Shown: positions 33,302 to 44,570 of the stretch, one piece after another
Numbering within the stretch: the stretch's first letter is position 1
How the letters are laid out: the number at the start of each line of letters is the position of its first letter
From: Adenophora triphylla var. japonica
Taxonomy: Eukaryota > Streptophyta > Magnoliopsida > Asterales > Campanulaceae
NCBI GenBank assembly: GCA_022495995.1
Contig: JAFEMH010001459.1
Span: 1-64,000 of the forward strand
Reading direction: 5' to 3'
Length of the DNA stretch: 64,000 nt
Notes under the pieces: generated by a model
What the model saw: only the letters and a program-made list of their open reading frames with translations
Databases searched by the model: none
Told to the model about the DNA's origin: nothing
Made by a program: the position numbers and the translations under genes

Positions 33302-34098
33302 ATACCGAGGAGAGGGGGGTATGACGAGGATGGGATTTTTGCCTTGCCTGACTAAGCCTTGCTCTCAAGTCAACAGAATTAACCTCCTATTCCCTCTGAT
33401 GGTTCAGATGATTTCTCAAATCCTCATTATTTTGTGTGTTTATATGTCCAGGAGCCTTATGATGAGGAGGGACACCTTGGGGGGTTTTGCTTTGATCTAC
33501 CAGCAATTCCATAATGAGGGGAATGTTGGCCAGGAGGAAGATTTTATCTATTCCCCCTACTACCACGCCTGTCAAGATGACCCTCCCCTCCAAGGAAATT
33601 TCCAATCCTCGTAGGCATCATGAATTCAGCCAGGGAGTACTCAGGATCCAATTGTAGCAAGGCATTTTGTGTTTCATAAATGCGTTGCAGAGTTTCCATT
33701 TGTTGATGCAGGAGAGTTTTGCGATCAATCTGTTAGTGGGAAGCTCCAGTTCCCCCCTGGGCGGCGTTCCTCCCCGTCTGACTTCCAGCAGGTCTCCCTC
33801 GGCGCCAATGACGAGGAGGGTTTGGCAGCGCTCCTTCGGCTACTGGCTGTCCCCTAAAATGCAGATTCATTCCTAGGGGCGGCAGCCCATCAATCAATGG
33901 TGGAGGAAGAGACTGTTTCCCATTGGCAAGAGGAAAAGAAGTCCTAGTGTTGCCATGAGTCTCTTCCACATGAATATTATGTGGATCAGGAGTAATACTA
34001 GCAGATGTCCGTCTTCCATTAGGATTAGGAGAATGTAGCAGAATTTTTCAAGCTATTCAACGGTTGATACGAATCGTTTCCCGACAATGGAACCAAAC
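33302..34098 (-). other. Leader and gag N-terminal region of the truncated Tat-like element
   Basis: Fragmented minus-strand frames (33605-33387 and 33969-33733) are Pro/Gly-rich and probably decayed gag N-terminal or leader sequence. The inner LTR edge at 34099 is followed on the minus strand by GTTTGGTTCCATTGTCGGG, the presumed primer site, for which I cannot name the tRNA. Confidence 0.5.
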
Positions 34099-34850
34099 TG
34101 ATGATGCCAAAAATGTTCGGATCAGCCCAAATCCAGGGGAAGGTTGTATCCTTGATTATTGAATAGCCTAAAAAAGAAGAGTAAACACGTAAACTAAGTC
34201 GGGGTTCCACCGGTGAATGCCCTCCAGCGTGAGAGTAAGTATTTGTGTTTAGAGAGAGAAATCAATTGACAAGAGTTTAGAGTCAAATGATGTGTTACCA
34301 AATAATGCGAATTATGACATGTATTTATAGGTGTAGGATTGTAGAGTACATGTTGAATAGGAATTTGTGTGTGAGGAGGTTATAATCCTAGTGGGATTAT
34401 AACTTCCCACAATCTTTGTTTGAGTATGATTAGATAATAACATTCTGCATGTGTGCCAAAGAAGCACGCTCTTCGGTATGTGATGATTGGTCGGCCTGAG
34501 TTGATGCCGAGGAAGAGAGTATTAAGGATAGGGAAGCCTATTTCCTCACTTTGTTGATGACCGAGGAAGGTCTCCTCGTCATTTGATGAGGCATAGGTCG
34601 GCATTTGCTGGATGCCTTGCTCGGCATATGAGTGGGTGCCTTGTCGGCATACATGAATTCCATGCCTTAGTCAATATACGCTCTGCTATGTCTAGGTCGA
34701 CATAGTGGGAATGACGAGGAGGCACGACGAGCAAAGGTAGGGAAAGCCCACTCCCTTTGTCGTATTTGAGACTTGTATGAATTATATTTTGGGCACAATC
34801 CATTGGGACTTGCCCGGATATAACCCACGTTCGTACCTCGGTTTATACCA
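34099..34850 (-). mobile_element. 5' LTR of the truncated Tat-like element
   Basis: It starts TGATGATGCC and ends GTTTATACCA on the plus strand, 752 bp. A minus-strand TATA box (CACCTATAAATACATG, about 34333-34318) fits the orientation. GCCGAGGAAG-like phrases recur at 34509, 34560 and 34710. The outer edge is assigned by the TG...CA rule only. Confidence 0.65.
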
Positions 34851-35045
34851 TTCAATAACTTTTGTTAATAGAACTTAAATCCTAACTTTAAAACTAACGA
34901 AACTAAGTTCTTTAAGCAAATTTAGTGAAACCTATCTATCAATCACCATTAATATCATGTTTTTTTCACAACTTAAGCATGCAAAGTAAAAACAAATTAA
35001 TAATGAACCAAATGGGTGCAATTTGATTGCAACCATATGAACTCA
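34851..35045. other. Short AT-rich sequence between two retroelements
   Basis: No gene or repeat signal. It ends with ACTCA, the target duplication of the copia element that follows. Confidence 0.6.
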
Positions 35046-35279
35046 AGTTAGAACCGAGAATATGTGAAGCGGAAATTGTTATTTCACATCTTGGAGAAAT
35101 ATGAATAATACAATCCTATATATAGACAATATTCCTTCTTTGACTAGGATTCTATTCTAGCTACACATTCTACTTTCCTACTTAACAAAGAAGTCTTCCT
35201 AAAATACAAAGCTAACATAAGGAAACAATATTTAAAAGGAAATAAAAAGATATTGACAAGATATGTCAATATCTCAACA
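35046..35279 (-). mobile_element. 3' LTR of the minus-strand copia element
   Basis: On the plus strand it runs AGTTAGAACCGAG ... ATCTCAACA. On the minus strand it reads TGTTGAGATATTG ... GGTTCTAACT, thus without the usual terminal CA. It pairs with 39726-39952. Confidence 0.92.
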
Positions 35280-35286
35280 CCCCCCC

Positions 35287-36497
35287 TCAAGTTGGAGCGT
35301 GTAGATCACGAATTCTCAACTTGCCAAGTAGATTGAGAAACTGTTTACAAACCAATGCCTTGGTAAGAACATCAGCCAACTGTTCGGATGTGTGAATATA
35401 CTGAGTTGTGAGGACACATGTGCGAACAGTATCACGAACAAGATGACAGTCAACTTCGATATGCTTCGTACATTTGTGATGAACTGGATTCTGAGCCATA
35501 TGTATAGCAGATTGACTATCACAGAGAAGAGGTACCAGAGAATCATGTCTAATGCCAAAGGATCGAAGAAGACCAAGTAACCATTTGAGCTCACATGTCA
35601 CACTAGCCATAGAACGATATTCTGCTTCAGCCGAAGAACAAGAGATCGTACCTTGCTTCTTCTTCTTCCATGAGATAGGTGAATCACCAAGACAATAAAA
35701 TAGGCAGTAAGTGAACGTCGCGTGATGGGACAACTAGCCCAATCAGAATCACAATAAGCTCGCATTTGTAAAACGGAAGATGATTTCAAGAGGATGCCTT
35801 GTCCAGGACGTGCTTTCAAGTAACGAACCACACGCAACACAGCAGTCCAATGAGCAATCTTGGGCTTGGTCATAAATTGTGCAAGAACATGCACACTATA
35901 AGACAATTACGGGCGTGTAATGGTGAGATAAATAAGTCTCCCCATAAGGCGGCGGAAAGACTCAGGATCACGCAAATCATCGTCTTCAGTCAAGGCCAAA
36001 CGATGGTTTTGTTCAATGGGTGTAAAGGCCGGTCGAGAGCCAAGGAGTCCTGCCTCAGAAAGAATGTCAAGGGCATACTTTTGTTGAGAAATAAAGATGT
36101 CGTCTGGATGTGTGGCCACTTCAAGGCCCAAAAAATACTTCAAATGTCCCAAATCTTTCATGTGAAAACACTTACTGAGATATGCTTTGAAGCGTCGAAT
36201 TACCTCATGATCATTACCACCAATGACTAAATCATCCACGAACACAAGAACGTGTAGCTCAGTAGTGGAAGTGATGTAAGAGAAGAGAGAATAATCTGAA
36301 TATGACTGACGGAAGCCATATTGCTTCAATGCAGTTGACAACTTTTCGAACCAGCAACGAGGAGCCTGTCGTAAGCCATACAGTGACTTCTTGAGCTTGC
36401 ATACCTTTCCGGATGCAGAAGGAGGATGGCCTAAAGGTACCTTCATATAAACATCTTCACTTAGATCGCCGTGAAGGAATGCATTGTGAACATCCAT
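35287..36497 (-). pseudogene. Copia RT C-terminal half and RNase H
   Basis: From 36497: HQMDVHNAFLHGDLSEDVY-type palm start, LKKSLYGLRQAPRCWFEKL, LVFVDDLVIGG with catalytic VDD (about 36230), then the HMKDLGHLKYFLGLEVA connection. After a stop at 35907 the frame continues FMTKPKIAHWTAVLRVVRYL and, shifted, ISWKKKKQGTISCSSAEAEY, LLCDSQSAIHMAQNPV, KHIEVDCHLVRD and LADVLTKAL of RNase H. The first RNase H Asp (YCDSDWA) lies in a third frame at about 35750. Two shifts and one stop inactivate it. Confidence 0.9.
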
Positions 36498-36542
36498 TTG
36501 ATGAAGTTCCCACCCAGGAACTACAGCAATGGAGAGAAAAAC

Positions 36543-37402
36543 TCAGACGGTCTCCATCTTGATTGTTGGAGCAAAGGTTTCTTTGAAATCCACAACTTCA
36601 ACTTGGCGATTCCCTAAGATAACCAAGCGAGCTTTGTTGCGTTCAACGGATCCATCCGCATTATACTTTATCTTATAAACCCATTTGTTGCCAATCACCT
36701 TTTTGTCCACGGGAGCATCTACTAAGTCCCACGTACCATTCTGATCAAGAGCAGTAAGTTCTTTGTTCATGGCCTCACACCAATGAGGATATTTAACCGC
36801 CTCCCCGAAATGCTTTGGTTCATATCCTGAGTCAACAATAGCCAAGAAACAATCATGTGCCATAGAGAAGTTAGTGCAACTAATAAAGTGTGATAAAGGA
36901 TAACGAGTACCTGAAGATTTCTTTTGGAACGGCGAACAAGACAGGGAGGATATTCGTGCGGCGTGAGCTTTGCCCAACTCATATTCATTTGGAGGATACT
37001 TTGAAGAGGGAACCTTAGTTCTCTGACCTCGACCCAAAATCTCTGCTGCAGCTTGTTCAGTCACCTGTAATGAATCAGAAGCGAGTTCGAGCCTTTGATC
37101 AGAATATGTAACCGGATGTGCAGGCACTTGTGCAGTGGGTTGTTCAAACAACTGCTCAGGCAATTGTTCAGGATTTTCATCAGGTTGTTCACACAACTGA
37201 TCAGACAACTGTTCTGGCAACCGATTGCCCTCATGAACATTGTCTTCTTCATGGGCAATTTCATCTGTAGACTCACAAAGGAAGATGTCCGAATCTGTAT
37301 AGACTTTTCCGAATCAGTCCAATCACTAGCAAAGGGAAACTCCTTTTCCACAAAGACAACATCTCTAGAAATGAGCATTTTATGCTCATCAAGATCATAC
37401 AC
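36543..37402 (-). pseudogene. Copia integrase C terminus, Gln-rich linker and RT start
   Basis: From 37402 comes the end of the integrase GAG-like tail (YDLDEHKMLISRDVVFVEKE), a shift, then from 37220 a linker of PEQL/EQP repeats (PEQLSDQLCEQPDENPEQLP), then the RT N terminus: WCEAMNKELTALDQNGTWDL, KVIGNKWVYKIKYNADGSVE and ARLVILGNRQVEVVDFKETF. The canonical AKG.tQ is changed to ILGNRQ. It ends at a stop at 36543, just before the palm. Confidence 0.85.
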
Positions 37403-38268
37403 TTACCAACCTTTCTTCCCAAATGGATAACCCAAGAAAACACATCGTCTACTTCGACTAGCAAATTTATCATTATCCCTTCTAGAGTAATGAACATAAC
37501 AAAGAGAACCAAAGACCTTAATGTGTTTGTAAGAAGGGGATTTTCCAAAAAGAATTTCATAGGGGGTTTTTCCATTCAACAACTTCGAAGGTGTACGATT
37601 AATAAGGTTCCCTGCCGCTAATACACATTCCCCCCAAAATGTCACCGGTAATTTTGCTTAAAACATTAAAGCACGGGACACATTCAAAATATGTCTATGC
37701 TTCCTTTCCACCCTTCCATTTTGTTAGGACATACTAATGCAAGTGGTGTGATGCTCAATGCCATTTTCAAGAAAATATTTTTCTAAACAAGTAAATTCTG
37801 TCCCATTGTCACTCCTAATTTTCTTGACACATTTATTAGATTGCCTTTCGACCATACAAGAAATTTTTTCAAGATTTAAGAAACATCACTTTTGGACTTA
37901 ACTAAGTAAACCCCCACGGCACGAGAACAATCGTCCACAATGGTCAAATAAACGGCTCCACACATTCCAGGCTTTCGATAATCACCCCAAATATCATAAT
38001 GAATTAAATCGAAAATTTCAATAGAGTTACTATCACTAAGCGAAAACTTGTCCCTACTTTGTTTAGCTTGGCAACAAATCCCGCAAACGTCCTTATCAAT
38101 ACTACTACGACTAATAAAAGGTAATAAACCAATCACTTTACTTGATGGATGTCCAAGTCGTTGATGCCACAACTGATAACTTCCAGATTCTTTGATGTTG
38201 CAAGCTTGCGTCCCTATTGATTCCCGCAAGTAGTACAACCCCCCATCTTGTTCACCCGTTCCAATCAA
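37403..38268 (-). pseudogene. Copia integrase
   Basis: From 38268: pre-integrase zinc region YQLWHQRLGHPSSKVIGLLP ... CGICCQAKQSRDKF, then IFDLIHYDIWGDYRKPGM with the first catalytic Asp, and YLTIVDDCSRAVGVYLVKS. The stretch 37875-37646, which should hold the second Asp and Glu, has no open frame, although plus-strand bases still encode on the minus strand a decayed NGTEF and GIEHHTTC-like segment. From 37645, FWGECVLAAGNLINRTPSKL and VFGSLCYVHYSRRDNDKF continue the C-terminal part. Confidence 0.85.
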
Positions 38269-38280
38269 AATCTTCGTGGC

Positions 38281-38952
38281 TCAGTCCTCTATAACACACA
38301 ATTTGTCAGAAAAGTGCACTATATGATTGGAATCATTAAGCAATTGAGAGACAGATAAAAGATTGTAGTTGAAAGTGGGGACATATAAAACGTTTCTCAA
38401 ACGTAGATGTGATCCGATGACAACTTCTCCTTCTTTCATGGCAATCATATACCTTCCATTGGGCAATCCTATGTGGTTAGCCTCAATCTTTCGTACGTAT
38501 TCCAACAAAGCAATATTACATGTTATGTGTTGATTAGCTCCACTATCGACTAGCCAAGGTTCATTATTTGCCTTACCATTCATTCTCCCAGTTGTGCGAT
38601 CAGCTGTCTGCATATACTCCTTGAAGTGAGTCCATTGTTCAGGCTTGAATCCCAGCAAGCCAGCCCGTTCTTCATCTGTCATCCCAGCAGTTCCCTCACC
38701 GCTAGTATGCACCGTGTTGACTCGTGGATTGAATCTTCTCGTAGCCGAAGTATTTCCGCCTCGTCCTTTTACGTTCTTTAAGCGCTGTTCTCCCCACCAA
38801 TCTGGATACCCCACCATCCTGTAGCATGTATCTACATCATGTCCCTTTTTCTTGCAATGAGAACAAACAGCACTGCTCGCCTCCTTTCTTTCTATCTTCG
38901 AACCACTTGTACGATCAGTTGTGCGGTCAGTTGTGCGCACAGTTGATCCCAC
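38281..38952 (-). pseudogene. Copia gag zinc knuckle and protease
   Basis: From 38952: zinc knuckle CSHCKKKGHDVDTCYRMVGY (CX2CX4HX4C), then FKPEQWTHFKEYMQTADRT, and the protease active site EPWLVDSGANQHITCN with DSG intact, then LRNVLYVPTFNYNLLSVSQL. An in-frame TGA at 38283-38281 separates it from the integrase frame; since the following frame is otherwise open, this stop is a simple nonsense change. Confidence 0.9.
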
Positions 38953-39021
38953 AACTGTCTGACTAGCAAAAGTGGCAGGTGCTGGATAATCTTCATGCAG
39001 GCTGCCCCGGACTCTTTCTTC

Positions 39022-39612
39022 TCATGCAACCATGGAATATGCCTTATTTATATTAGGCAAAGGTTCTGTGTTCAGTATGGAGGATTTCACGTTCTCAAAC
39101 TTATGTGCATCAAGCCCCATAACGAATTGATGAACTCTCTCGTCTTCACGTCGTTGAACTAGTTTTGTGCTAATGTTACACCTGCACCCCGCACATGAAC
39201 AAGTCAAGAGTGCATCAAAGTCATTCAACCCGTCCCACAATTTCTTCACACGACCAAAATAAGTCGCCACACTTTCGCCTTTTTGTTGCTTGCAATTTGC
39301 CAAATCTGCCTTTAATTGCTGAATCCTAGGTCTGTTTCCAACCGAGAACCTCTCCCGCAAATTGTCTCATAACGTCTTTGCATCATCCACATAACTCACC
39401 GTGGAACGAAGGCTTAGCTCAATGGTGTTAAAGATCCATGAAACTACCATTGAGTTTACCGTTTGCCAATGTTCCAATTCATCTTTCGTGGTAGGTTTTT
39501 CAATGGTTCCATCAATGAAGGTCGTTTTGGTCTTAGCCCTCAATGATCCCTTGAAAATTCTAGCCCATTCTTCATAATTCTCGCCCTTCAATTGAACATG
39601 GGTGAGAATCAT
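39022..39612 (-). pseudogene. Copia gag
   Basis: From 39612: MILTHVQLKGENYEEWARIF (a typical copia gag start for this group), HWQTVNSMVVSWIFNTIELS, a stop at about 39367, then from 39360 IQQLKADLANCKQQKGESVA, TYFGRVKKLWDGLNDFD, a Cys cluster (CSCAGCRC) and VHQFVMGLDAHKFENVKSSI. One stop divides the frame. Confidence 0.9.
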
Positions 39613-39713
39613 GCCCGGATTGTCACTCGTCGAAAGAAAATATGGAGACGCCTCTCATGCATAGCTTTCTTTTCTCCGCTAGCCTCGGTGGTCATGGCCG
39701 GATCCACAAGAAA

Positions 39714-39725
39714 GCTCTGATACCA
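39714..39725 (-). other. Primer binding site (initiator tRNA-Met type) of the copia element
   Basis: Minus strand TGGTATCAGAGC, directly next to the 5' LTR edge at 39726. Confidence 0.9.
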
Positions 39726-39952
39726 AGTTAGAACCGAAAATATGTGAAGAGGAAATTGTTATTTCACTTCTTGAAAAAATATGAATAATACAATCCTACA
39801 CAATAATCCTTTTTGACTAGGATTCTATTCTAGCTACACATTCTACTTTCCTACTTAACAAAGAAGTCTTTCTAAAATACAAAGCTAACATAATGAAATA
39901 ATATTTACAAGGAAAGGAAAAAATATTGACAAGATATGTCAATATCTCAACA
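39726..39952 (-). mobile_element. 5' LTR of the minus-strand copia element
   Basis: The pair of 35046-35279; same ends, 7 bp shorter because of small deletions around CAATCCTA. Confidence 0.92.
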
Positions 39953-39957
39953 ACTCA

Positions 39958-40374
39958 CCACTCCTAAATTCGTCCTCTTCAAATTGGACGACCTGGTGCT
40001 CAATTTTGTCTCAATTCATTTAAAATTAAATGATGTTATGACCAATTAAAGGTTTCATAACCTAGGGTTTTAAGAGTGTAAAGTTCGACCTTTCTTTCAT
40101 AGGGTGTTTAGGGCTTCAATTTTGGATATTAAGGGGTGAATAGGGTAGAAGAAAGAGTAACTCAATTTTCACGTGTGTTAGGTTTCTTTAAGTTTTATTA
40201 ACGAAATTTGAATTTTTTTGGATGTCGTTTAGGATTAAGGTTAATGTGAGTGCGTGTTTATAGTAGGGTGATTAAAACTGCTAAATATAAAGCTAAATAT
40301 AAATAAGGATGGTTAAAAGTGAAACTTCATTATAGTACATTGAGTTAAAATGGTGATAAATCAAAATTTAATTA
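39958..40374. other. Non-coding sequence
   Basis: Mixed AT-rich sequence without ORF, TIR or repeat that I can support. It includes phrases such as CCTAGGGTTTTAAG resembling plant UTR or LTR sequence. Confidence 0.4.
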
Positions 40375-40696
40375 CTCCCTCCGTCCTAGCAAGAGTGTCA
40401 CCCTTTTAGGGGTGGAAGGCAAATTAAGAAAAAAAGTGGGAAGAAAAAATGTTGTGAGTGTAATTTGAAAATAGGACAGAGAATTAGTGAAGGAAATAGT
40501 GAATTTAAAAAGTGTTGTGAGTGTAATAGTGTTTTACGAGAGAGAATGAGTGGAGGGAATAGTGAGTGGGTGTAATAGAATATTAATAAAATATTTCCTT
40601 TTTAGAAAAGATGAAGCTTCAAACGGGACGCCATTTTAAATAAAAAGTGACACTTTTGCTGAAACCGAGGGGGAGCTGGAACAGAGGGGGAGGGAG
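40375..40696. mobile_element. Stowaway-like MITE
   Basis: Left end CTCCCTCCGTCC, right end GGGGGAGGGAG, flanked by TA. The right end carries an extra GAACAGAGGGGG-type change, so the TIRs are imperfect. Length 322 bp. Confidence 0.75.
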
Positions 40697-40817
40697 TATG
40701 TAACAACAAACACTATTAATTTGATGGTAGAATGCTATTATTTCCTCCTTTCATTTCTAAATTAATGTATAATTTTTTCCTCCTATGCAAAATTTGAATA
40801 GGGACCCTTAATATATA

Positions 40818-41125
40818 CTCCCTCCGTCCCGTCCGAAAGGGCACAAATTTCCTTTTTGGACGTCCCATTTAAAAGGGCACAACCCCAAAAAGGAAAGTTT
40901 TTATTATTTTTTTACTCTTCCTACCCCACTCATTCTCTCTCCTACTTTACTTTTACACTCACAACATTCTCTTTCCTAACTATTCCTCCCACTCATTCTC
41001 TCTCCTATTTAATTTTTCATACTCACAACATTTAACCTTTTTTTCTTTTTTACATCACTTTTCTTATTCATTTCTTAATTTACGTGCTAGGAAGCAAAAT
41101 TGCCCTTTCGGGCGGGACGGAGGGA

Positions 41126-41126
<1 letters not shown>
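40818..41126. mobile_element. Stowaway-like MITE
   Basis: CTCCCTCCGTCCCG at the left and CGGGACGGAGGGAG at the right, TA on both sides, with the right TA merging into a TA microsatellite. Length 309 bp. Confidence 0.88.

Positions 41127-41165
<39 letters not shown>
41127..41165. repeat. (TA)n microsatellite
   Basis: About 19 perfect TA units directly at the end of a MITE. Confidence 0.95.
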
Positions 41166-41169
<4 letters not shown>

Positions 41170-41170
41170 A

Positions 41171-41452
41171 CTCCCTTCTTTCCGCTACAAATTACACACT
41201 TTTTTCATTTTTTATTGGGCGTCCAATTACAAATTGCACATTTTCTAAAATGGCAAAGAATCTTTACTATTTCACCCACTAATTCTCTCTCCTACTTTAC
41301 TTTTATACCCACAACACCAATCAAATCACTATTTCCTACCCCACTTTCTCTCTCCAACCTCACTTTTCATACTCACAACATTTTCTCCATTATTTTTTTT
41401 CTTAATTCACGCGTAAACAGTAACTGTTCAATTACCAGCGGGACGGAAGGAG
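41171..41452. mobile_element. Stowaway-like MITE
   Basis: CTCCCTTCTTTCCGC left, GCGGGACGGAAGGAG right, TA flanks, 282 bp. Interior resembles the 231-bp family (ACGCGTAAACAGTAACTGTT near the right end). Confidence 0.82.
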
Positions 41453-41456
41453 TATA

Positions 41457-41747
41457 CTCCCTCCGTCCCAGCCTAGTATGAACCAAAATGTTGGGCACAC
41501 CGATTAAGGAAAAGTAAGAGAGAGAAAAAGTGGAGAGAGAATGTTGTGAGTGTAAAAGTAAAATATGAGAGAGAATGAGTGAAGGAATAGTTAGGAGAGA
41601 AAATGTTGTGAGTGTAAAAGTAATATAGGAGAGAGAATGAGTGGGGTAAATACTAAATAGTGAAGATTTCCTTTCATTTGGACAGTTCACACTCGGCTGA
41701 GACGGACCAAAAGAAAAATAAGCGTACACTCGACTGGAACGGAGGGA

Positions 41748-41748
<1 letters not shown>
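41457..41748. mobile_element. Stowaway-like MITE
   Basis: CTCCCTCCGTCCCAG left, CTGGAACGGAGGGAG right, TA flanks, 292 bp. It begins four bases after the preceding MITE ends (TATA shared between them). Confidence 0.88.

Positions 41749-41815
<67 letters not shown>
41749..41815. repeat. (TA)n microsatellite
   Basis: More than 30 TA units directly following a MITE end. The apparent peptides of alternating Ile and Tyr across it are artefacts. Confidence 0.95.
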
Positions 41816-41818
<3 letters not shown>

Positions 41819-43011
41819 TTTAGTATTTTGATCTTATTGGTAATATTCCTACCTTCCATTCCAAGTAAATACATTTAAATTTAGTTTTGGTATCTTCATC
41901 TTATTTGAATATTTGCACAATTCCCTCCAATCAAGGCAGCAACAATACTTGCCATGATATCGCATTCAAATTTATATATTTAGTATTGACATTTTTGGGA
42001 TGGGTTTTATAAAGGGAAGAAAATATGAAGCTTTATAAAATTATAAAATTATAGACCATATGCAATTGGGCTCTTGCACACTATTAAAATGGGGCCTGCA
42101 CGGAGTTGGAATATTTTGTTCTAAATAAGTACTTCCTAGTAGTACGCTTATCTTTTTGGTCGACGGACCCTAAAACACCTAAGACGAGATTTAATCTCAT
42201 TTTAAGAAACAACATTATTCTAATTTCACGAACACCCTCGTTATTAAAAATTCCAAAATGCCTTCTTTTTTGGGCACGTGAAATCCCACATGCCACCCCT
42301 CCCACCTCACATCAGTAAGTCACGTGAAATCACACAATTTCCTTCAAAAAATTTGTTTGCTCCATTTATTTCGGGTTGTCAAATCTCTTTAATTATCTTT
42401 GCACTTTTCTCAATAAACTCCTCCTTTTCCTTCCTAACACACAAAATTCCAATTCCAATATAAAAAATGTCATGTACTTTACTTTTTTGAAAAATGGTCA
42501 ACTTTCGAACGAAACTTTATAAAAACATAATAATAACATTTTATATTACTCATAATATCTAGTGTTGAAAACTAAATTTTATCATCTATCACAAGTGTTA
42601 TTTATTTAAAAAGAGTAATAAGAAGAGAACAAATAAAATTTTAAAATTATTTATCCATTCATATTTTAAATACTATTGATAAAAATTTAGAAATATTTTA
42701 TCGATTTGTTGTATTAAACAAAATTATTTTCTTATTTCAAATTAAACTATTGTTTACAAACAAAAATAGTAATTATATATTACAAAAAATAAAAATTAGC
42801 ACGCCTATGTTACAAAAGGAATTTACAAAAAAAAACCAAATTTACTATTGATTGAAAGCAAATTTGAATATATTTTAACATTCATTTTCGAACAAAAGAT
42901 TCATTTTGGAACAAAATATGTAATTATATTACAATCAAAAGTACGATTTATTCCCGAATCATATTGTTACAGAAATCTAGCTGATATTTTTTTTAATTGA
43001 TAAAAATATTA
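41816..43011. other. AT-rich intergenic sequence
   Basis: No ORF, LTR or TIR that I can support over about 1.2 kb. Base composition becomes very AT-rich after 42480. Confidence 0.5.
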
Positions 43012-43288
43012 CTCCCTCCGTCCCAATAGTAGCTTCCCATTTTGTCATTTTGGGTGTCCCGTTAATAGCTTTCACTTTCCTTTTTTGGCAAATGAATCTT
43101 TACTATTCCCTCCACTCATTCTCTCTCCTACATTATTTTAATACTCACAACACCATTATAATTACTATTCTCTCCACTCATTCTCTCTCCTATTTTCAAA
43201 TTACACTCACAACATTTTTTCTTCCCTCCCATTTTCTTAATTTACGTGCTTGACAAAAAATGAAAAGCAATTGTTGGGACGGAGGGAG
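43012..43288. mobile_element. Stowaway-like MITE
   Basis: CTCCCTCCGTCCCAA left, TTGGGACGGAGGGAG right, TA flanks, 277 bp. Confidence 0.9.
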
Positions 43289-43299
43289 TATTATTTTTA

Positions 43300-44570
43300 A
43301 AAAAGTTATAAGACTTTTTAAAAAAAGTTTTTTTTACTTATAAGATTTTTTTAATAAGTCTTTTTTACTTATAAGACTTATTAAAAAAGTCTTATAAGTA
43401 AAAAGACTTATAAAACTTATTTAAAAAGTCTTATAAGTTACTATAAGACTTATTAAAAAGTCTTATAAGTAAAAATACTTATAAGACTTATTAAAAAGTC
43501 TTATAAGTTACTATAAGACTTATTAAAAAGTCTTATAAGTAAAAAGACTTATTAAAAAAGTCTTATAAGTTACTATAAGACTTTTTAAAAAGTCTTATAA
43601 GTAAAAAGACTTATTAAAAAAGTCTTATAAGTTATTATAAGACTTATTAAAAAGTCTTATAAGTTACTTATATGACTTTTTAAAAAAAATCTTTTTTACT
43701 TATAAGACTTTTTTAATAAGTATTAGAAAAAATATAAGACTTATTAAAAAAAAGTCTTATAAGTAAAAAAGACTTTTTTAAAAAGTCTTATAAGTTACTA
43801 TAAGACTAATTAAAAAGTCTTATATATAACATATAAGTTACAGAAATATAACTTATAAGACTTTTTTAAATAAGTCTTTTTTACTTATAAGACTTATTTA
43901 AAAAGTCTTATAAGTAAAAAAGACTTATTAAAAAAGTCTTATGAGTTACTATAAGAATTATTAAAAAGTTTTATATGTAACATATAAGACTTATTAAAAA
44001 GTTTTTATATAAGTAAAAGACTTATTTAAAAAAGTCTTATAAGTAACCTATAAGACTTATCTTATAAGTAACCTATAAGACTTATCTTATAAGTTACTTA
44101 TAAGACTTTTTTTAAAAGTCTTTATATAAGTAACATATAAGACTTTTTAATAAGTCTTATAACTAACTTATAAGACTTTTTAATAAGTCTTATAAGACTT
44201 TTCAATAAATCTTATAAGTAACTTATAAGACTTTTAAATTAGTCTTATAAGTAACTTATAAGACTTTTAAATTAGTCTTATAAGACTATTTTTAATAAGT
44301 TTTATATGTTACTTATAAGACCTATTTGAACATTGAGATTATAAATTGTGTTGTAAAAAAGTCTTATAAGTTATTTATAAGAATTTTTAATAAGTTGTAT
44401 AGCATATAAGACTTTTTTAAAAAGTCTTTATATAAGTAACATATAAGTCTTATAAGTTACATGTAAGACTTTTTTAAAAAAGTCTTATAAATAATTTATA
44501 AGACTTTTTTAATAAGCCTTAAAAAAAAGTCTTATAAGACTTTTTTAATAAGCCTTTAAGTTTTTTGTTT
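43300..44570. repeat. Array of AT-rich palindromes (CTTATAAGACTT family)
   Basis: Roughly 1.27 kb composed of repeats of ACTTATAAGACTT and its reverse complement AAGTCTTATAAGT, joined by short A or T runs. The core CTTATAAG is itself a palindrome, so nearly any part can pair with many others. Unit spacing varies (about 25-60 bp) and both orientations alternate, unlike a head-to-tail satellite. There is no coding capacity. It begins about 12 bp after a MITE. Confidence 0.9.

Larger units (their letters stand above)
30085..34850 (-). mobile_element. Truncated Tat-like gypsy element
   Basis: The minus-strand order is 5' LTR (34099-34850), leader, gag, protease and RT, then an abrupt end at about 30080 against Athila gag. 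RNase H, integrase, 3' region and 3' LTR are missing. The family differs from the 1-16346 element: its LTR is shorter and the gag core is recognisable. Confidence 0.82.
35046..39952 (-). mobile_element. Complete Ty1/copia element, minus strand, TSD ACTCA
   Basis: The two LTRs are 35046-35279 (234 bp) and 39726-39952 (227 bp). ACTCA flanks both outer ends (35041-35045 and 39953-39957). On the minus strand the primer site TGGTATCAGAGC (39725-39714, initiator tRNA-Met type) touches the right LTR, and a polypurine tract AACTTGAGGGGGGG touches the left. The LTRs differ by several substitutions and small indels, so the insertion is not recent. The domain order gag, protease, integrase, RT, RNase H is complete but frameshifted. 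Confidence 0.95.

Noticed and set aside
41660..41878. Open frames of alternating Ile-Tyr
   Set aside because: They translate the (TA)n microsatellite.
43300..44570. AT palindrome array as a centromeric or telomeric satellite
   Set aside because: Alternating orientation and variable spacing do not fit a head-to-tail satellite, and no telomere motif is present.
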